Shown piece after piece: positions 1-10,518 of a DNA stretch of 64,000 nt. A model generated the notes under the pieces. That model saw nothing but the letters and a program-made list of their open reading frames with translations. It made no database searches and was not told where the DNA came from. Source of the DNA: Coprinopsis marcescibilis. Its lineage: Eukaryota > Basidiomycota > Agaricomycetes > Agaricales > Psathyrellaceae. The translations under genes and the position numbers were made by a program. The stretch covers positions 124,596-188,595 of the forward strand of contig ML210168.1 of the NCBI GenBank assembly GCA_004369085.1, read 5' to 3'. The first letter of the stretch is position 1. The number at the start of each line of letters is the position of its first letter.

Positions 1-449
1 AATTAATACTCTTATGTATGTGGAAGGCAGCTATAGACTCTTAAGCCAACGAACCTTTGTATGGGAGCTTCCATTCGTTGCCTTCTCTACCCGCTGGCTC
101 TATTCTCGCCGCACACAGCAACACTGCATCCGACAAACATCCTACAGCATTTTATACAATGCATCCTAAAAATGGACCAACACCGGTCATCGAAGCCCTT
201 TCCAGATGAACAGCCAGAGACATCTCGGTTTTCAAATTTGCAAGTTCGATTTCAAGCGCCCAAGTCAAAAGTACTCCCTATCAAGGCAGGTTGCGTCTTC
301 CCTTCCTTCAACTCCGCAGCACGGATCCGAAGAGTTATATGTAAATCCCCGACTCGCGTTGCGTAAATCCGACTATTAGATGCCCTCCCAAATTATATTG
401 CAAAGAGCTTAAACAACAGGTTCCGCAACAATCCCATCTTTGGACGCGG
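1..449. other. Left-edge region, no gene recognised
   Basis: This lies 3' of the short-chain dehydrogenase on the minus strand. One plus-strand open frame (61-366, about 100 codons) shows no domain, no splice context and no recognisable similarity, so I do not call it a gene. The stretch probably holds the 3' UTR of the downstream minus-strand gene and part of a neighbour outside the window. Confidence 0.5.
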
Positions 450-1241
450 CTACCAATGTATCTCTTTATTGTTCCAATCCCATATCTTGCCGCGCTGGTC
501 GGTCTTCAAGATGTTCGCCACGTTAACAAGGCTCTCCGCCGCCTGGTCAGGCTCAAAGAGTTCGCGGTTTGCCTCCGATCCCCAGAATCCTTTGCTGAGA
601 TCCGTCTTGACCGTGCCAGGATGTACGCCAATACAAACCGCGTTCTCCTTGTGTCGCAAAAGGTGGAGGTCGAACGTCTTGACAACCTGATTCAACGCGG
701 CCTTCGAGGACCTATACGAGTACCACCCTCCACGATGGTTATCATCAATCGAGCCAACGCGCGCGGTAATATGAATCCACCGCGCCGGATTCTCAATCGC
801 TTTGCCCGCCGCAGGAAGAAACCTTGAGAAATGCTTGATCATCAGCAGGTGCGAGATGACATTGACCTGAAAAGTCTCCTTTAAATGTTGCCAGTCAAGG
901 TCCGCAGGCGCCTTCTCCGGATACAGTACACCGCCGGTAATGAACGCCGTTTGGAGATACGCGTCGCCACCACCGTAATTGTTGCTCAGGGACTCTTGGA
1001 GCGCGCGCGCCGCCTGCGTCATCGTTTCCTCAGAGTTTAAATCGATGTGGAGAAGGTGCAGCCGCTTTGGGTCAACGTCGCCTAGAGGCTCCAATATGTG
1101 CTTCTTGATCTTCTGTTCGGGCTCCTTGGTGCGGTGGCTGGTGTAGACTGGCAACGTGGTGGTGCGTAGGTACTGGCGTGTCAGCGCTAAGCCTAAACCC
1201 CGCGTAGCGCCGGGTGAGACGAGGATGAACGGATTGGGCAT
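450..1241 (-). CDS. Short-chain dehydrogenase/reductase (SDR family)
   Basis: A single exon of 263 residues encodes a Rossmann-fold NAD(P)-dependent oxidoreductase. The N terminus carries a glycine-rich cofactor motif (SPGATRGLG, about residues 8-16) in place of the canonical TGxxxGxG. The catalytic triad is visible as a Ser in ARVGS followed by YSYRSSK (YxxxK). After it comes a conserved HPGTVKT segment, typical of the loop after beta-6. The open frame extends 54 codons upstream, but that part has no SDR character. The ATG at 1241 places the cofactor motif at the normal position, so I chose it. The C-terminal signature GKIWDWNNKEI is common in fungal 'classical' SDRs of unknown substrate. 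The substrate cannot be read from sequence. Confidence 0.85.
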   Translation of the reverse strand: MPNPFILVSPGATRGLGLALTRQYLRTTTLPVYTSHRTKEPEQKIKKHILEPLGDVDPKRLHLLHIDLNSEETMTQAARALQESLSNNYGGGDAYLQTAFITGGVLYPEKAPADLDWQHLKETFQVNVISHLLMIKHFSRFLPAAGKAIENPARWIHITARVGSIDDNHRGGWYSYRSSKAALNQVVKTFDLHLLRHKENAVCIGVHPGTVKTDLSKGFWGSEANRELFEPDQAAESLVNVANILKTDQRGKIWDWNNKEIHW

Positions 1242-1739
1242 CTCGCGTTGATCTGGCGCAACCGTTGGAAGAAGGAGGTTCCTGAGTAGCGTAGGGCGCA
1301 GGGGAAAGAATTTGTACCCCGTCTTCCTGTTCACACGGGGGCGGACTATGAGATCGATGTCGATGAAACCACGATCGGGTTCACAGCCCGCACCAGGGTC
1401 CATAATTTCACCTCATCCAACACCCGTTTCAGTCAATCAAAGTCCATTCATTAGGTTTGGGAAGATATAGTTATACACTGTGTAGCTAATTCTAGCATGA
1501 AATGTGGGTTGTATGTGTAGTGGGTGTTGAAGACATGGGGTTGTTACATACATGTGTAGAGATGCGAATATATAATACACAACAATAGTAAGATGAGCAA
1601 ATGAGACAGTAACAGCAGAGCGCGGAATGAGTGATCCAACAAAAACAAATGCAAGGGGGGAAGATAAACAAAAATACATGGGAGAGATGGGAATGGTGTG
1701 TAGGATGATGATGTGGGTGGGGGGTCCGTCAATGCATCT
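1242..1739. other. Intergenic spacer
   Basis: This spacer lies between the SDR start and the 3' end of the Zn2Cys6 gene, both on the minus strand. It is AT-rich and contains CT/AC-rich low-complexity runs (1540-1740). The short open frames here look like chance. It should hold the SDR promoter and the neighbour's 3' UTR. Confidence 0.5.
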
Positions 1740-2594
1740 TTAAAGTGATGGCTCTCTATCATCTACCAAGTTCGTCATGTCGGTCGTGAGCGCCGCAAGG
1801 ACACTGCGGAATTGGTTGAATTCCCGGACGTAGGCTTCGTTCATACGCAACGACGCTTCGTCCAATTCCTTGAGCTGTTTCAAAACCCTCGACGCGATCA
1901 TCGCGCTGTTGAGGGCTGTGCGACGCCTCTTGTTAAGCTTCGCAGGGGGCTCATGCCCGTCGTAGTCGTCATCGTCATGGTCGTCGTCTGATTCTCGCTT
2001 CATGTAAGGGCTGGCAGAAGACGGCGCATCCTCAAATTCGTCCAGGCGACGCTTCAATGGCCGCCCCACAACCGCCTCAGTGTTGTCCGGCACAGGCGTG
2101 GTGGGTCGGGCGTCGGGCGCTCCGATTCCATGAGTGGCGTTGATGGAGACAGGTTTGGCAACCGCTATTGAAGGGAGCAATGTGAGCGCATTGTGTGAGG
2201 ATATGCGGCACCAGAACGAACCAGACTGTCTCCCCCGAGCAGAGCCATTGCTGTTAGAGCACTTTTGCTTCAAGCGTTTGCAGTATTCGCAGCGCGAGCC
2301 GGCTGGTCCTCGGCACGTCTTATTAGTGCGCACGCATCGGTCGCAAGGGTGGGGTGAAAGGGAAGCCTTAAGAAAGCCATTAGAAACGGGAAGCGGCCAG
2401 TGCGCGCGCATACTCACTGGCAGCTGTCCAGCCGCAGCCTCTGCGAGCGCCCCCAATCCACCAATCTCGCGGCGGCTTGCGTTAAACATGTCCGTAATGC
2501 TGTTAGACCTGCGAGAGGTAACGGAAGGAGACCGGCGAGAGGAGGGGCGCTTTGGAATTGCGCATTCGAGGTTTTCGGTGTGAGAGCGAGGCAT
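1740..2594 (-). CDS. Small Zn2Cys6-type zinc-cluster protein
   Basis: A likely DNA-binding protein of about 248 residues once two introns are removed. After a Ser/Arg-rich N terminus comes a compact cysteine cluster CDRC-x6-C-x7-CEYC-x6-C (CX2CX6CX7CX2CX6C), the spacing of fungal binuclear zinc clusters. A basic, acidic-rich middle and a C-terminal amphipathic helix (KQLKELDEASLRM onward) follow. No Fungal_trans regulatory domain is present, so it is much shorter than typical Gal4-like activators. The start at 2594 is the first true ATG; the frame is open further upstream but from a non-ATG codon. Intron 1 (2367-2417, 51 nt, GTGAGT...CTTAAG) lies just before the cluster. Intron 2 is probably the 57 nt ending in CAATAG at about 2165. 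Both are multiples of three and stop-free, so the unspliced frame stays open. Its target is unknown. Confidence 0.65.
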   Translation of the reverse strand: MPRSHTENLECAIPKRPSSRRSPSVTSRRSNSITDMFNASRREIGGLGALAEAAAGQLPVSMRAHWPLPVSNGFLKASLSPHPCDRCVRTNKTCRGPAGSRCEYCKRLKQKCSNSNGSARGRQSGSFWCRISSHNALTLLPSIAVAKPVSINATHGIGAPDARPTTPVPDNTEAVVGRPLKRRLDEFEDAPSSASPYMKRESDDDHDDDDYDGHEPPAKLNKRRRTALNSAMIASRVLKQLKELDEASLRMNEAYVREFNQFRSVLAALTTDMTNLVDDREPSL

Positions 2595-3342
2595 TAGGTC
2601 GTGGTTATTGGCAGGGTTGCGAAGGCCTTGAAAGTGACTCTGCCACAAATGCGCAAGTTTCCTAGTAAGGGAAGACTGGATGCTGTTGGTGACTCGACCC
2701 GCTGCGGCAGTGTCCCAGAAAGTGATGGGGATTCGATTGTCGAGAGGCTTCTACTGAGCGAGCAGATGAAGGAAGTGTTGAAAGAATAAAACTGGGGGTC
2801 TTGATGCCAATTGAGTCGAGGGTGGCGGTAACTTAGATTTGATATATATTCCGCCTTACGTAACTGACCTTTTACGTAGATTCGTGCGTGGACGAAATGC
2901 CTCGAGGACGATTGAGGCGATATGTCCCGGATTCTATGTCTGTACAGCCATGTTGCGGTGGTGCGCGCATTTGGGAATGGAAATGAAAGAGTGACAGAGA
3001 GGAAGGTACACGGAGGAGCAGGTCATCGCAGGCTCGGAACGTGATGTTTGGCCCGAAAGCAACAGCATAACAGCAGTGAGCACAGGTCCTTCAAAACACG
3101 CGCTCTCAATACAATACATACAGCACAATTTCATCACCCCTTCGTTTCAGACATAACACAAATACAACAAGGATTCTAATTTACAGACGCACACCACGGA
3201 CAATGCTGATTTCAAAACATTGGTGTCCTCTTATCTACTCCGCGGTGGCGCCGACTCGTACGAAATATACGAAATCGGGTGATCTATGTCGTACATAACA
3301 ATTCAGCGATCTCGCGATGGGAATCTAAATTGCCTTCTCCGG
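2595..3342. other. Intergenic spacer
   Basis: This is the promoter side of the zinc-cluster gene and the 3' side of the Sfr1/Mei5-like gene. Small frames on both strands (for example 2934-3137 on the minus strand) have no recognisable content. No RNA gene or repeat was seen. Confidence 0.45.
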
Positions 3343-5869
3343 TCAGACGAAGCTGCCCTCCTCCTCACTCCATCCAAGCGTCGTGTGGCAGATTCCAAGC
3401 TGCGCCAACATGGTCCCGATGGTATCTTGCCTGACCTCCCCTTCCTCAACTTCTGGCCCAAACTTGTCGTCTTCGGAGGCGTCGCCTTCCAGGGACAGTG
3501 CCAGGCCTCTTTCGCCACTGCCGTCATCCTGTCCATCCACTGCCCATCCCCAAAGTTCACTCCCCCGGTTCCCTTTTTTTGAATCCGGACCTTTATCCCA
3601 ACCCCAGCCGTCTTGTAATTTCCGCTTTCCAATTCGGGGGTGCCAGTCGTTCTCTTGTGCGGCTGAATCCTTTACCAGGGTCCACACCTCCCAAGCGATT
3701 TCGCGTCCAGCCTCGGTCCATTTATGGATCAACTGCTTTAACGTCGCTTCCTCCTCCTCCTTGACAACTTTGACGGCTCGCTTGAGTAGTTGTAATCTGC
3801 GCTCTAGAGCCTGGATCGTCAGAGTAGGGCGAACACAAATCTGGTCGTCGCTGGACTGGACGGTCAGAGGAGATTTGAATTGCGCTGCAGCACGTTTCGT
3901 CCTATGTTGGATCTTGGAATCTTCCACTTTGACGCCCATGCTATTGTCCTTGTCGGCTGGTTGTCGCGCGTTCTGGACAGGCTCGTCGCGAGAACTTGAA
4001 ACCGGCGTATTCGGTTTCAAGGGTTTCGGAGGGACAGTAATTGTCGGGCAGCGGAAGGGCTTGGCCAATTTCTTTGCCTGTAACTTTTGTCCTGCGATTG
4101 TTGGTCTCCTCGGATTCGGGACTGCTGGTTGCATGGGTCGAAAAGCAACGCTCTGCTGACTTTCAATGACAGAAGTAGAAGGTTCGGCGGCGATTGACTC
4201 GTGGTTCTGAGCAGGTAATTGAACAACGCCAGGAGTTTGGTCAGAACTGTCTCCTATCTTTTGCTCTCTAAGGAGGAAATACTTGGACGGGACTGCGTGT
4301 GGTGAAGGAAACACGGAGCGTTCGCATTCTTTAACCTCCTCTTGTGGCGTTTCATTTGGCTCTTTAGACCCCTGCGGTAATAGTTTAGTCTTACAAACGC
4401 GAGCTTACGGGGAGTAACGCGTACCTTGGATGGCCTGTGTGTTTCGAGCCGCTGAGCAATCTGAACGCTTGCCCCGTAGCCGAAACGTGTTTCCTCGTCG
4501 CCAGCTTCCAAATTTGTTTTTGTAATTGCCTTTTCAGTTTCAGGCTGCTGGGATACAGCACCCAACGGTAGTTCATCCAGAATAAGTACAGGTTCATTGG
4601 CATCCTCCCTATTTGCTGGGAATGCGGCATCTTTAACAATGTTCCACTCGTCTCGAGGCACCAACGCTTCTATGGGTGGATTAGGGTGAGTTTCGGCACC
4701 CTCTAGCAGTTCTGTCATGTTATCCAGTCGCGTCGCGTCGCGCATCTCGATCGCGTGAGATTTTTCATATGTGTAGTCAGGCGAAGACGAGGGCAGCCGA
4801 TAGCCGAACGATCTTGGTTCTACTGCCGGAGGGGAGGAACTGTACGCTGCTGACCAGCTTTGAGATAGCTCGGGAGAGGACGTGAAAAGAGCGGGAGGAC
4901 TAGAGCTTCGAGGCGAGCTAGACATATTGTCCTCTTGCGGGTCTTGCTCCAACCACTCTTCATCTGGGCGATCGGGTGAGTATATGCGCCTATCAAACGA
5001 AGCTGTATAAGCCCACCTTCTTCATTCTCATAGTCAGGGTTGCCCGGTTGGACAATTTCCATAGGAACTTGAATTAGACTCGCGTCATGTTCTTCCTGTT
5101 GATCAAATATAAAAACCAATCTTAAAGCGCAGCATTTTCCCTGCACGTACCTCATGGTCTTCTTCGTTGTCAACAGGGCCTGCGTCGAGGGTTTCGCCGG
5201 TTTGCGCCACTGGCGCAAGCCCTTGATCGTTTGAACTGTCTTGGAATTCAAGGTGCGGCTGGTCTTGCAATCCCGGGGTTATCGAAGTTATATGCTCTTC
5301 GCTCTCTGCGGGCTCCACCACATCTTCACCATCTTCATCCTTGCGAACCTATGCATTGATAATCTGGGTCGGACCAATGCTCAGCGCTCAGCGGCAATCG
5401 ACTTACAGCTCGATCATAATCCCAAGTTTCTCCTTCGGATTCTTTCCGGGGTTCAATTAAGAAAGCGTTAATATCCATGTCCATGAGGTCAGGATAGAGA
5501 TTGGCGGGACCAGCAGCATGCACTTCGGCGCGATGTTCCTGTGGCCCTTGAGATAGGGGTATCAACTGACCGTCCTCGTTGTCGTGAGCAGGTCCAGGGA
5601 GCGACCCTTGGATTTCGGTCCCTAGTTGACCGGACTGCGTAGTGCATATAGTCAGCATTTTGTCCCGAATCTTGACTCACATCCGAGATACTGACTTTGT
5701 CACCAAGAGTCAACGCGCCATCCCGTAGAGTTTGACCTTCTAAAGAGTTCGATTCCTCCCCAGACGGAGTGCACTGGATGATATGAGGGCCACATCGACA
5801 ACAAAGAAAGCGAATCACCTCAGGCGTAGCATCTCCAAAGCAAGGACCGGATAGGAATTCAGGAATCAT
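3343..5869 (-). CDS. SFR1: Sfr1/Mei5-family recombination mediator (Swi5 partner)
   Basis: A likely auxiliary factor for Rad51/Dmc1 strand exchange that acts with Swi5 (known for the family). I spliced six exons (5681-5869, 5407-5634, 5151-5348, 5017-5095, 4425-4963, 3343-4371), and every junction keeps frame, giving about 753 residues. The family signature is in the last exon: a coiled-coil-forming stretch with LERRLQLLKRAVKVV, then KWTEAGREIAWEVWTLVKD (about residues 595-645). A conserved C-terminal tail, TMLAQLGI...TLGWSEEEGSF, follows. The N-terminal ~590 residues are acidic and low-complexity apart from a small Cys-rich patch (LCCRCGPHIIQC, about residues 23-34). Fission-yeast Sfr1 is about 300 residues, so this protein is unusually long. 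The family call is firm; whether exons 1-4 belong to the same transcript rests on intron phase only. Confidence 0.8.
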
Positions 5870-6179
5870 GGTAGATCACAACGCTGGTTGCTAGCTACAG
5901 AAATTTGTGAGGTTAAAGTTGTTGGGAACAGGGGCAAGAGTTTGGAACGCGGCGACGCGTTGTGTCACGCATACAATGTTAGGCACGTGTCCGGCTGACC
6001 CTCGGGGAGCAAGCAAGCCACCTAGCCGAACCGTACGGAAACTGCAAGAAAACGCTCAGCCACGCGCATCAGAAAGGGATATACGATGCATCTCATTGCA
6101 ACGATAGAATAGATGTTGTACAATATCACCAAGATATAGATAAGAAAGCTCGTCAGAAAGGAACCCTGGAGAACGGATG
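5870..6179. other. Intergenic spacer (SFR1 promoter side)
   Basis: This spacer separates the SFR1-like start from the SND2 stop, both on the minus strand. I see no supported gene, and it should hold the SFR1 promoter and the SND2 3' UTR. Confidence 0.45.
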
Positions 6180-6912
6180 CTACTTTCTGCTTTGCATCTT
6201 GACTCTAGGGTCCCCGCGTTCTTGACGCTTGCGAAGCTTCTCCTGTCGTTTGCTTGTTGCGTCACTTGAAGGGGTATCTTCTTCTTCCTTGGGACCCCTT
6301 GACCCGTTTCCGAGCACGTAGGGTGATATCACAGAGGTCCACAACTTGAATACTGCGTAGAGAGGAATCTGAGGAGAGTCAATTGAGGCGAAAGATTAAT
6401 AAAAAGACGACGAATAGTAACGCACGACCAAGTAAAACCACCAGAACCATTCGCCGAAAGCACCACTTCCAACTTGGCAGGCATCTTATACCGACGACGC
6501 GTCTATTAGTTCAACGCAATCCTCGACAGAGATACTGGCTTACACGTCACATATAAGATGTCGAAGCACCATTCGGTCACACCAGCTTGGTTCAAGTCTT
6601 CACCATAAGATATAAGAGCGCCAGTGACAGAGTCACGTCTAGTCGAGCCAATTTTGATCAAGTAGTTGGACAAGAAGAACGACGGAAAGTAGGTGACAAT
6701 GTAGATAGCAATAGAGCCTTTCGAAGGTGGTATCGAGTCTCGTCTAAGCAATAGTCGCAAGACCAGAGATAGAAGGGTTGGCATGAAAAGGCCGAGCCGC
6801 AGATGCTTGACCGCTGCTTCGTTCTGGTTCGCTATTTATCTGTCTGTTAGAGCCCTGAAAGTAGTGCAATGAGGTTAAACACACCAATTCTTTTCGCAGA
6901 GGCGTTAGCCAT
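6180..6912 (-). CDS. SND2: SND2/TMEM208 ER-targeting membrane protein
   Basis: A component of the SRP-independent (SND) route for delivering membrane proteins to the ER (known for the family). Four exons (6885-6912, 6544-6831, 6426-6484, 6180-6368) splice to 187 residues, close to the usual 170-190. The first exon encodes only nine residues (MANASAKRI) plus one base. Family landmarks are NQNEAAVKHLRLG near the N terminus and two hydrophobic segments. They continue with ISYGEDLNQAGVTEWCFD, FGEWFWWFYLV, and IPLYAVFKLW leading to a basic, charged tail (KRQEKLRKRQERGD). All introns are 53-59 nt with GT-AG ends. It sits divergent from the Myb-repeat gene. Confidence 0.9.
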
Positions 6913-7138
6913 GATGAAGAGTTAACAAGTCACAGTGGCCTCAGGCTCCAGATGACCGTTACTTAAGACCTTGGTCCGTCACCGTCGCCTCGAAATTCGG
7001 CGCGAAGGGAAAATCTGTTCACACGGGATTGATTGAATCATCTCATACCATGATCGGAACAGCCACGCTTCCAGAGTCGGCACTCGCTGTCCTCCTGACC
7101 AGCTGGTACTATGGGCCTTGTCCACAATACCAAGGCCC
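6913..7138. promoter_or_regulatory. Divergent promoter region, SND2 / SNAPC4-like
   Basis: These 226 bases separate two start codons pointing away from each other, so both promoters must lie here or overlap the 5' UTRs. No clear TATA box was seen. Confidence 0.5.
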
Positions 7139-9130
7139 ATGGAGATGTCCAGCACTTCAAACGAGATAACAGCAACATCGGTAGAGCTCGCACAAATTAC
7201 CTTGAAAGCCAATCAGGCCCTCCAGCAACATCTTACGGAAAGAGCAGCAGCGCTTGAAGATGAGATTCGCGAAGCAGAAAGATTGCTGGTAAGTGCCTTC
7301 ATTGCGCGAGACTTGCACGCGTACAGATGAACACAGAAACTGCTGGAGACAGATGACGCGTATGAAGACCCGGAGGACGAGATCCAAATCCCTGGCGCTG
7401 CTAAACCAACGGGGTTCTTCCTACCCAGCGAGTACCTCGAAGTCGTATGGATCATTTGTCCTCTCGCACTGCCTTGTGCTCAGTAGCTTTGAACCCAGGG
7501 ATCTCCTCTCAGGGCAGACTCGCTGAATCGAAATAACTATGCTGCACGGATTATGCCGCATACCAGTACGTTTCAGCTATCTTGCTCTTTGGACCAAGCC
7601 AATTTGTGCTATAGTGAACCCCAAAGAGCTCGACGCTCTCAAGTCAGCCGTTATGGCCGAGAACCGCAAGGTACAAGCATGTAGGAGGCAAACAAAGTAC
7701 GTCCTCTCATTTATGAGTCCCTATGAAATTACCAACGCAACAAATTAGTGACCCTTCACCTGTCGATTTGGAGAGGGATGTGGATGATATCAATTGGGAT
7801 ATTGTCGCGGAACTAGTGAGTGCTGTATTCCAGCCGCTGTAAACATAACTAATCTAAGGTCCAGGTATCCGATGCTTCAGCTGTCAAGTTCACAGCCGAG
7901 GAGTGTCGAATTAAATGGGTTGGGGATCGGCATCCCTCAATAAACCACTCTGAATGGAGCGCGACCGAGACGGAGGAATTGAGGCTTTTGGTAGATGAGT
8001 TGAAAAAGAAAGACCCGACTGCAAAGCTCGATTGGGTTGACATCGCGAAACAGTTGGGGGTAAGTTCGTGCGTATAGGTCGATCTATTCCTTATGTTAAC
8101 TATAGGCCAGACCAACAGAACTCCGGTCGACGTTATGAGCAAGTCGAAGAATCACATACGACACCAATGGGATTCATATTCCGACGAGAAGTTGCTCGAA
8201 GGAGTAGAAATGTATGGAATTAACAGCTGGAATTCAGGTCAGTGCCTTTTTGTCTTTACCGCTCCCGTTCAAAGCCTCACGTTCCCAAGTTGCTAGGCAC
8301 GTATCCCCACACGCAACCCCAACCCAATGTCAGAATCGCTATCAGAAGTCCCTCGATCCCAATATTAAGCGAAGGGGGTGGGCTCCTGAAGAGGATGAGC
8401 GTTTGAGAAAGACCGTGGCAGCACTCGGCTCATCCTGGGTCAAAGTCGCCGAATTTATTCCAGGGCGCACAAATGACCAGTGTAATGAACGGTGGACAGA
8501 AGGGCTGAACTCCAGTTCGTCCAAAAACATCTGGTCTGAACGGGAAGACGCGCTCCTTGTGGAGCTGGCCGTTTCGATGAATAGGCAGTGGAAATCCATC
8601 AGTCTCAAAATTGGGAACGGGAAGACAGGTCCAAGTGTAGGTCTACATCATTCTCTTACCTAGAAGTTTGGTTTTGATAAATCTTGTAGTGCCGGGCCAG
8701 GTACAACAAACTATCTGCGACGTCAACACGGACTACACCTGGTACGTCTGCACGTCCAACACCAGAGATTCCGCCATCCGCCGCGTCTACCTCGGCAGCC
8801 ACCCCGCCCGCTACTTCCGAACAAGTTGCTTTCGCCGAGCAAGCTTCAGCAGTTTCAGTGTCGCAACTCGAATCAGAGCCCGAACCAGATACCTCAGCAC
8901 GAGCTGGCGCCACTACACGAGCAAAGGGGAAACGAAAAAGAGCACCAAACGAAAGTGACATCCAGCCAAGGAAAAGCAAGCGACTCAAGGCTGCAGAACA
9001 CAAGAACTCAGAGACGACGGCAGCAAACTCTGCAGCGGCAGAGACAGTATCATCGGAGGCTCCTGGCTCACCTCATACTCGGCCACGCCCTAGATTGAGG
9101 AATGTCAATCGACAGACCAAGCCCAGTTGA
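7139..9130 (+). CDS. SNAPC4-like protein with several Myb repeats
   Basis: A probable DNA-binding transcription factor resembling SNAPC4, the Myb-repeat subunit of the snRNA-activating complex. The exons join across about eight GT-AG introns of 45-60 nt. The N terminus begins with a helical segment (QALQQHLTERAAALEDEIRE). It is followed by at least four Myb-type units: one around EWSATETEELRLLVDELK...WVDIAKQLG, one around SYSDEKLLEGVEMYGINSW, one with RGWAPEEDERLRKTV...VAEFIPGRTNDQCNERW, and one with IWSEREDALLVELA...WKSISLKI then QCRARYNKL. The arrangement of consecutive repeats with GRT-x-QC-x-RW motifs fits SNAPC4 better than Bas1 or Cdc5. A basic, Ser/Ala/Thr-rich tail (GKRKRAPNES, PRKSKRLKA) is a likely nuclear signal. 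The first true ATG is at 7139. Exact subunit identity is inferred, not proven. Confidence 0.65.
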
Positions 9131-9275
9131 TTCTGTTCCCTTCTTTAGGGTATAATTCTTGCCAAAGCTGTTGCCATTGAACAACCCAATTATACATATG
9201 AAGCATAACCTACACACAATGTAATATCGATCTCAATAATACTAATGACATCCCCAAACCCACGAAAGTGTCTGC

Positions 9276-10322
9276 CTATTTACTGACTTTCCATCGCTTC
9301 CTGGGATGTAAACCTGTTTCCCAATTCACAATGTGCCCCAACAGTTCCGCATCTTCGTTATTCGTGATATCTTCTGTGGCAGTCAAGAGATTCTGCAGTG
9401 ACTTTTGCACTAATCCTGCAGTTTTGAGCTTCTTTTCTAGGGAGGGTAACGCTGCTTTCTTTGGCGGCGAAGCCTAGACAAAGTCATGTCAGACAAGAGT
9501 AGCATCAAAGGTCGGACACACATACCGGCGTCTTCATATACGTGTGCTTGGGAGGCAAACTGGGAAAGTGGGATGGCAGAGTGCGTAATGTGGCGGGATA
9601 TATCCTGGCAGAAGTCTCTTCGTCGTCAGAAGGGAGTAGTTCAGGTGAGCCTGACCTAGAGGGAGGAGTATCGAGCGCCGCGTCCAGTTGCAAATTCGCA
9701 GCTGTCGAAGAAGGGAAGAAAGGTTACAACCACAGAAAGAATAACACGATACACGTATACGTACACCTTCTTTTCCTTTTTGCCTTCTTCGCCACCTCGT
9801 ACAGTTCATTCGTGGGTACATCAAACTCATCGCACGCTTTCAGCAAGTCGGACGCGATGGCCCCTGCTCGATTGGCGAGATTCGCATATTCATGCGCTCT
9901 TTGGTATAGCTGCTGAACGACTGGTACGACGCGGCAAGGGTGGGGTTACTAAAACGAACGGGAAAGGTAGCCTGAAAGAGAAACGTACACGCCTGGACCT
10001 CATACTCTAACCGCCGCACGGCAGTGGGATCGCCCTTCTCGAACCCAGCCTGCTTCAACTCGACCGAGACGAGCTTTTGTATTGCCTTTGCCGCGATTCT
10101 GGGAGTTACATCTGGTTCCGGGGTGGATGGTATCGCCTGGGGCTTCGCAGATGCTTGGTCGAATCCCCCTAGTGCAGTGGTTGCTGGCCCAAACCCCAGG
10201 AAGGGCATTGTCCCAGCAATGGGAGGCGTTGGTGCATAATTGCTGGGAAACTGTTGGGCATAACCAGCTACTGTGAATGATGCAATAGTGCCAGCCTGAG
10301 AATCCGGCTGTGGTTGGTACAT
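9276..10322 (-). CDS. TAF8: TFIID subunit TAF8
   Basis: A component of the general transcription factor TFIID. Residues after a Pro/Gln-rich N terminus form a bromodomain-associated histone fold: RIAAKAIQKLVSVELKQAGF, then FVQQLYQRAHEYANLANRAG, then SDLLKACDEFDVPTNELYEV. Downstream lies the short TAF8 C-terminal motif, recognisable as LPSHFPSLPPKHTYMKTP, followed by a Lys-rich segment and HIVNWETG near the end. Exons join through introns ending around 9905-9965, 9705-9765 and 9475-9530, with frame kept at each. The ATG at 10322 is the first ATG in frame. The frame continues upstream without ATG to a possible acceptor near 10386, so a short 5' coding exon may be missing. Confidence 0.8.
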
Positions 10323-10518
10323 CAAGGGGTAGTAGGAAGGACGAAATTCCAATTGGGCTCCCGCGCGCGCATGACCACATGCATACTAAGCGGTATTGGA
10401 CTGCCACATCGGAATGATTCTTATGATTCATGAAGTACCTAAACCCGGTCCGCTGTTATCACCTTGTACTTATACATTGTGGTTCGGTGCACCCAAGTGC
10501 ATACACATCTAGTTTGCG

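Noticed and set aside
61..366. Plus-strand frame of about 100 codons at the left edge
   Set aside because: It has no domain or splice signals, and lies in the likely 3' UTR of the SDR gene.
3383..4159. Plus-strand frame of about 258 codons across the SFR1 last exon
   Set aside because: It is antisense to a verified coding exon with family motifs, and no splice support was seen.
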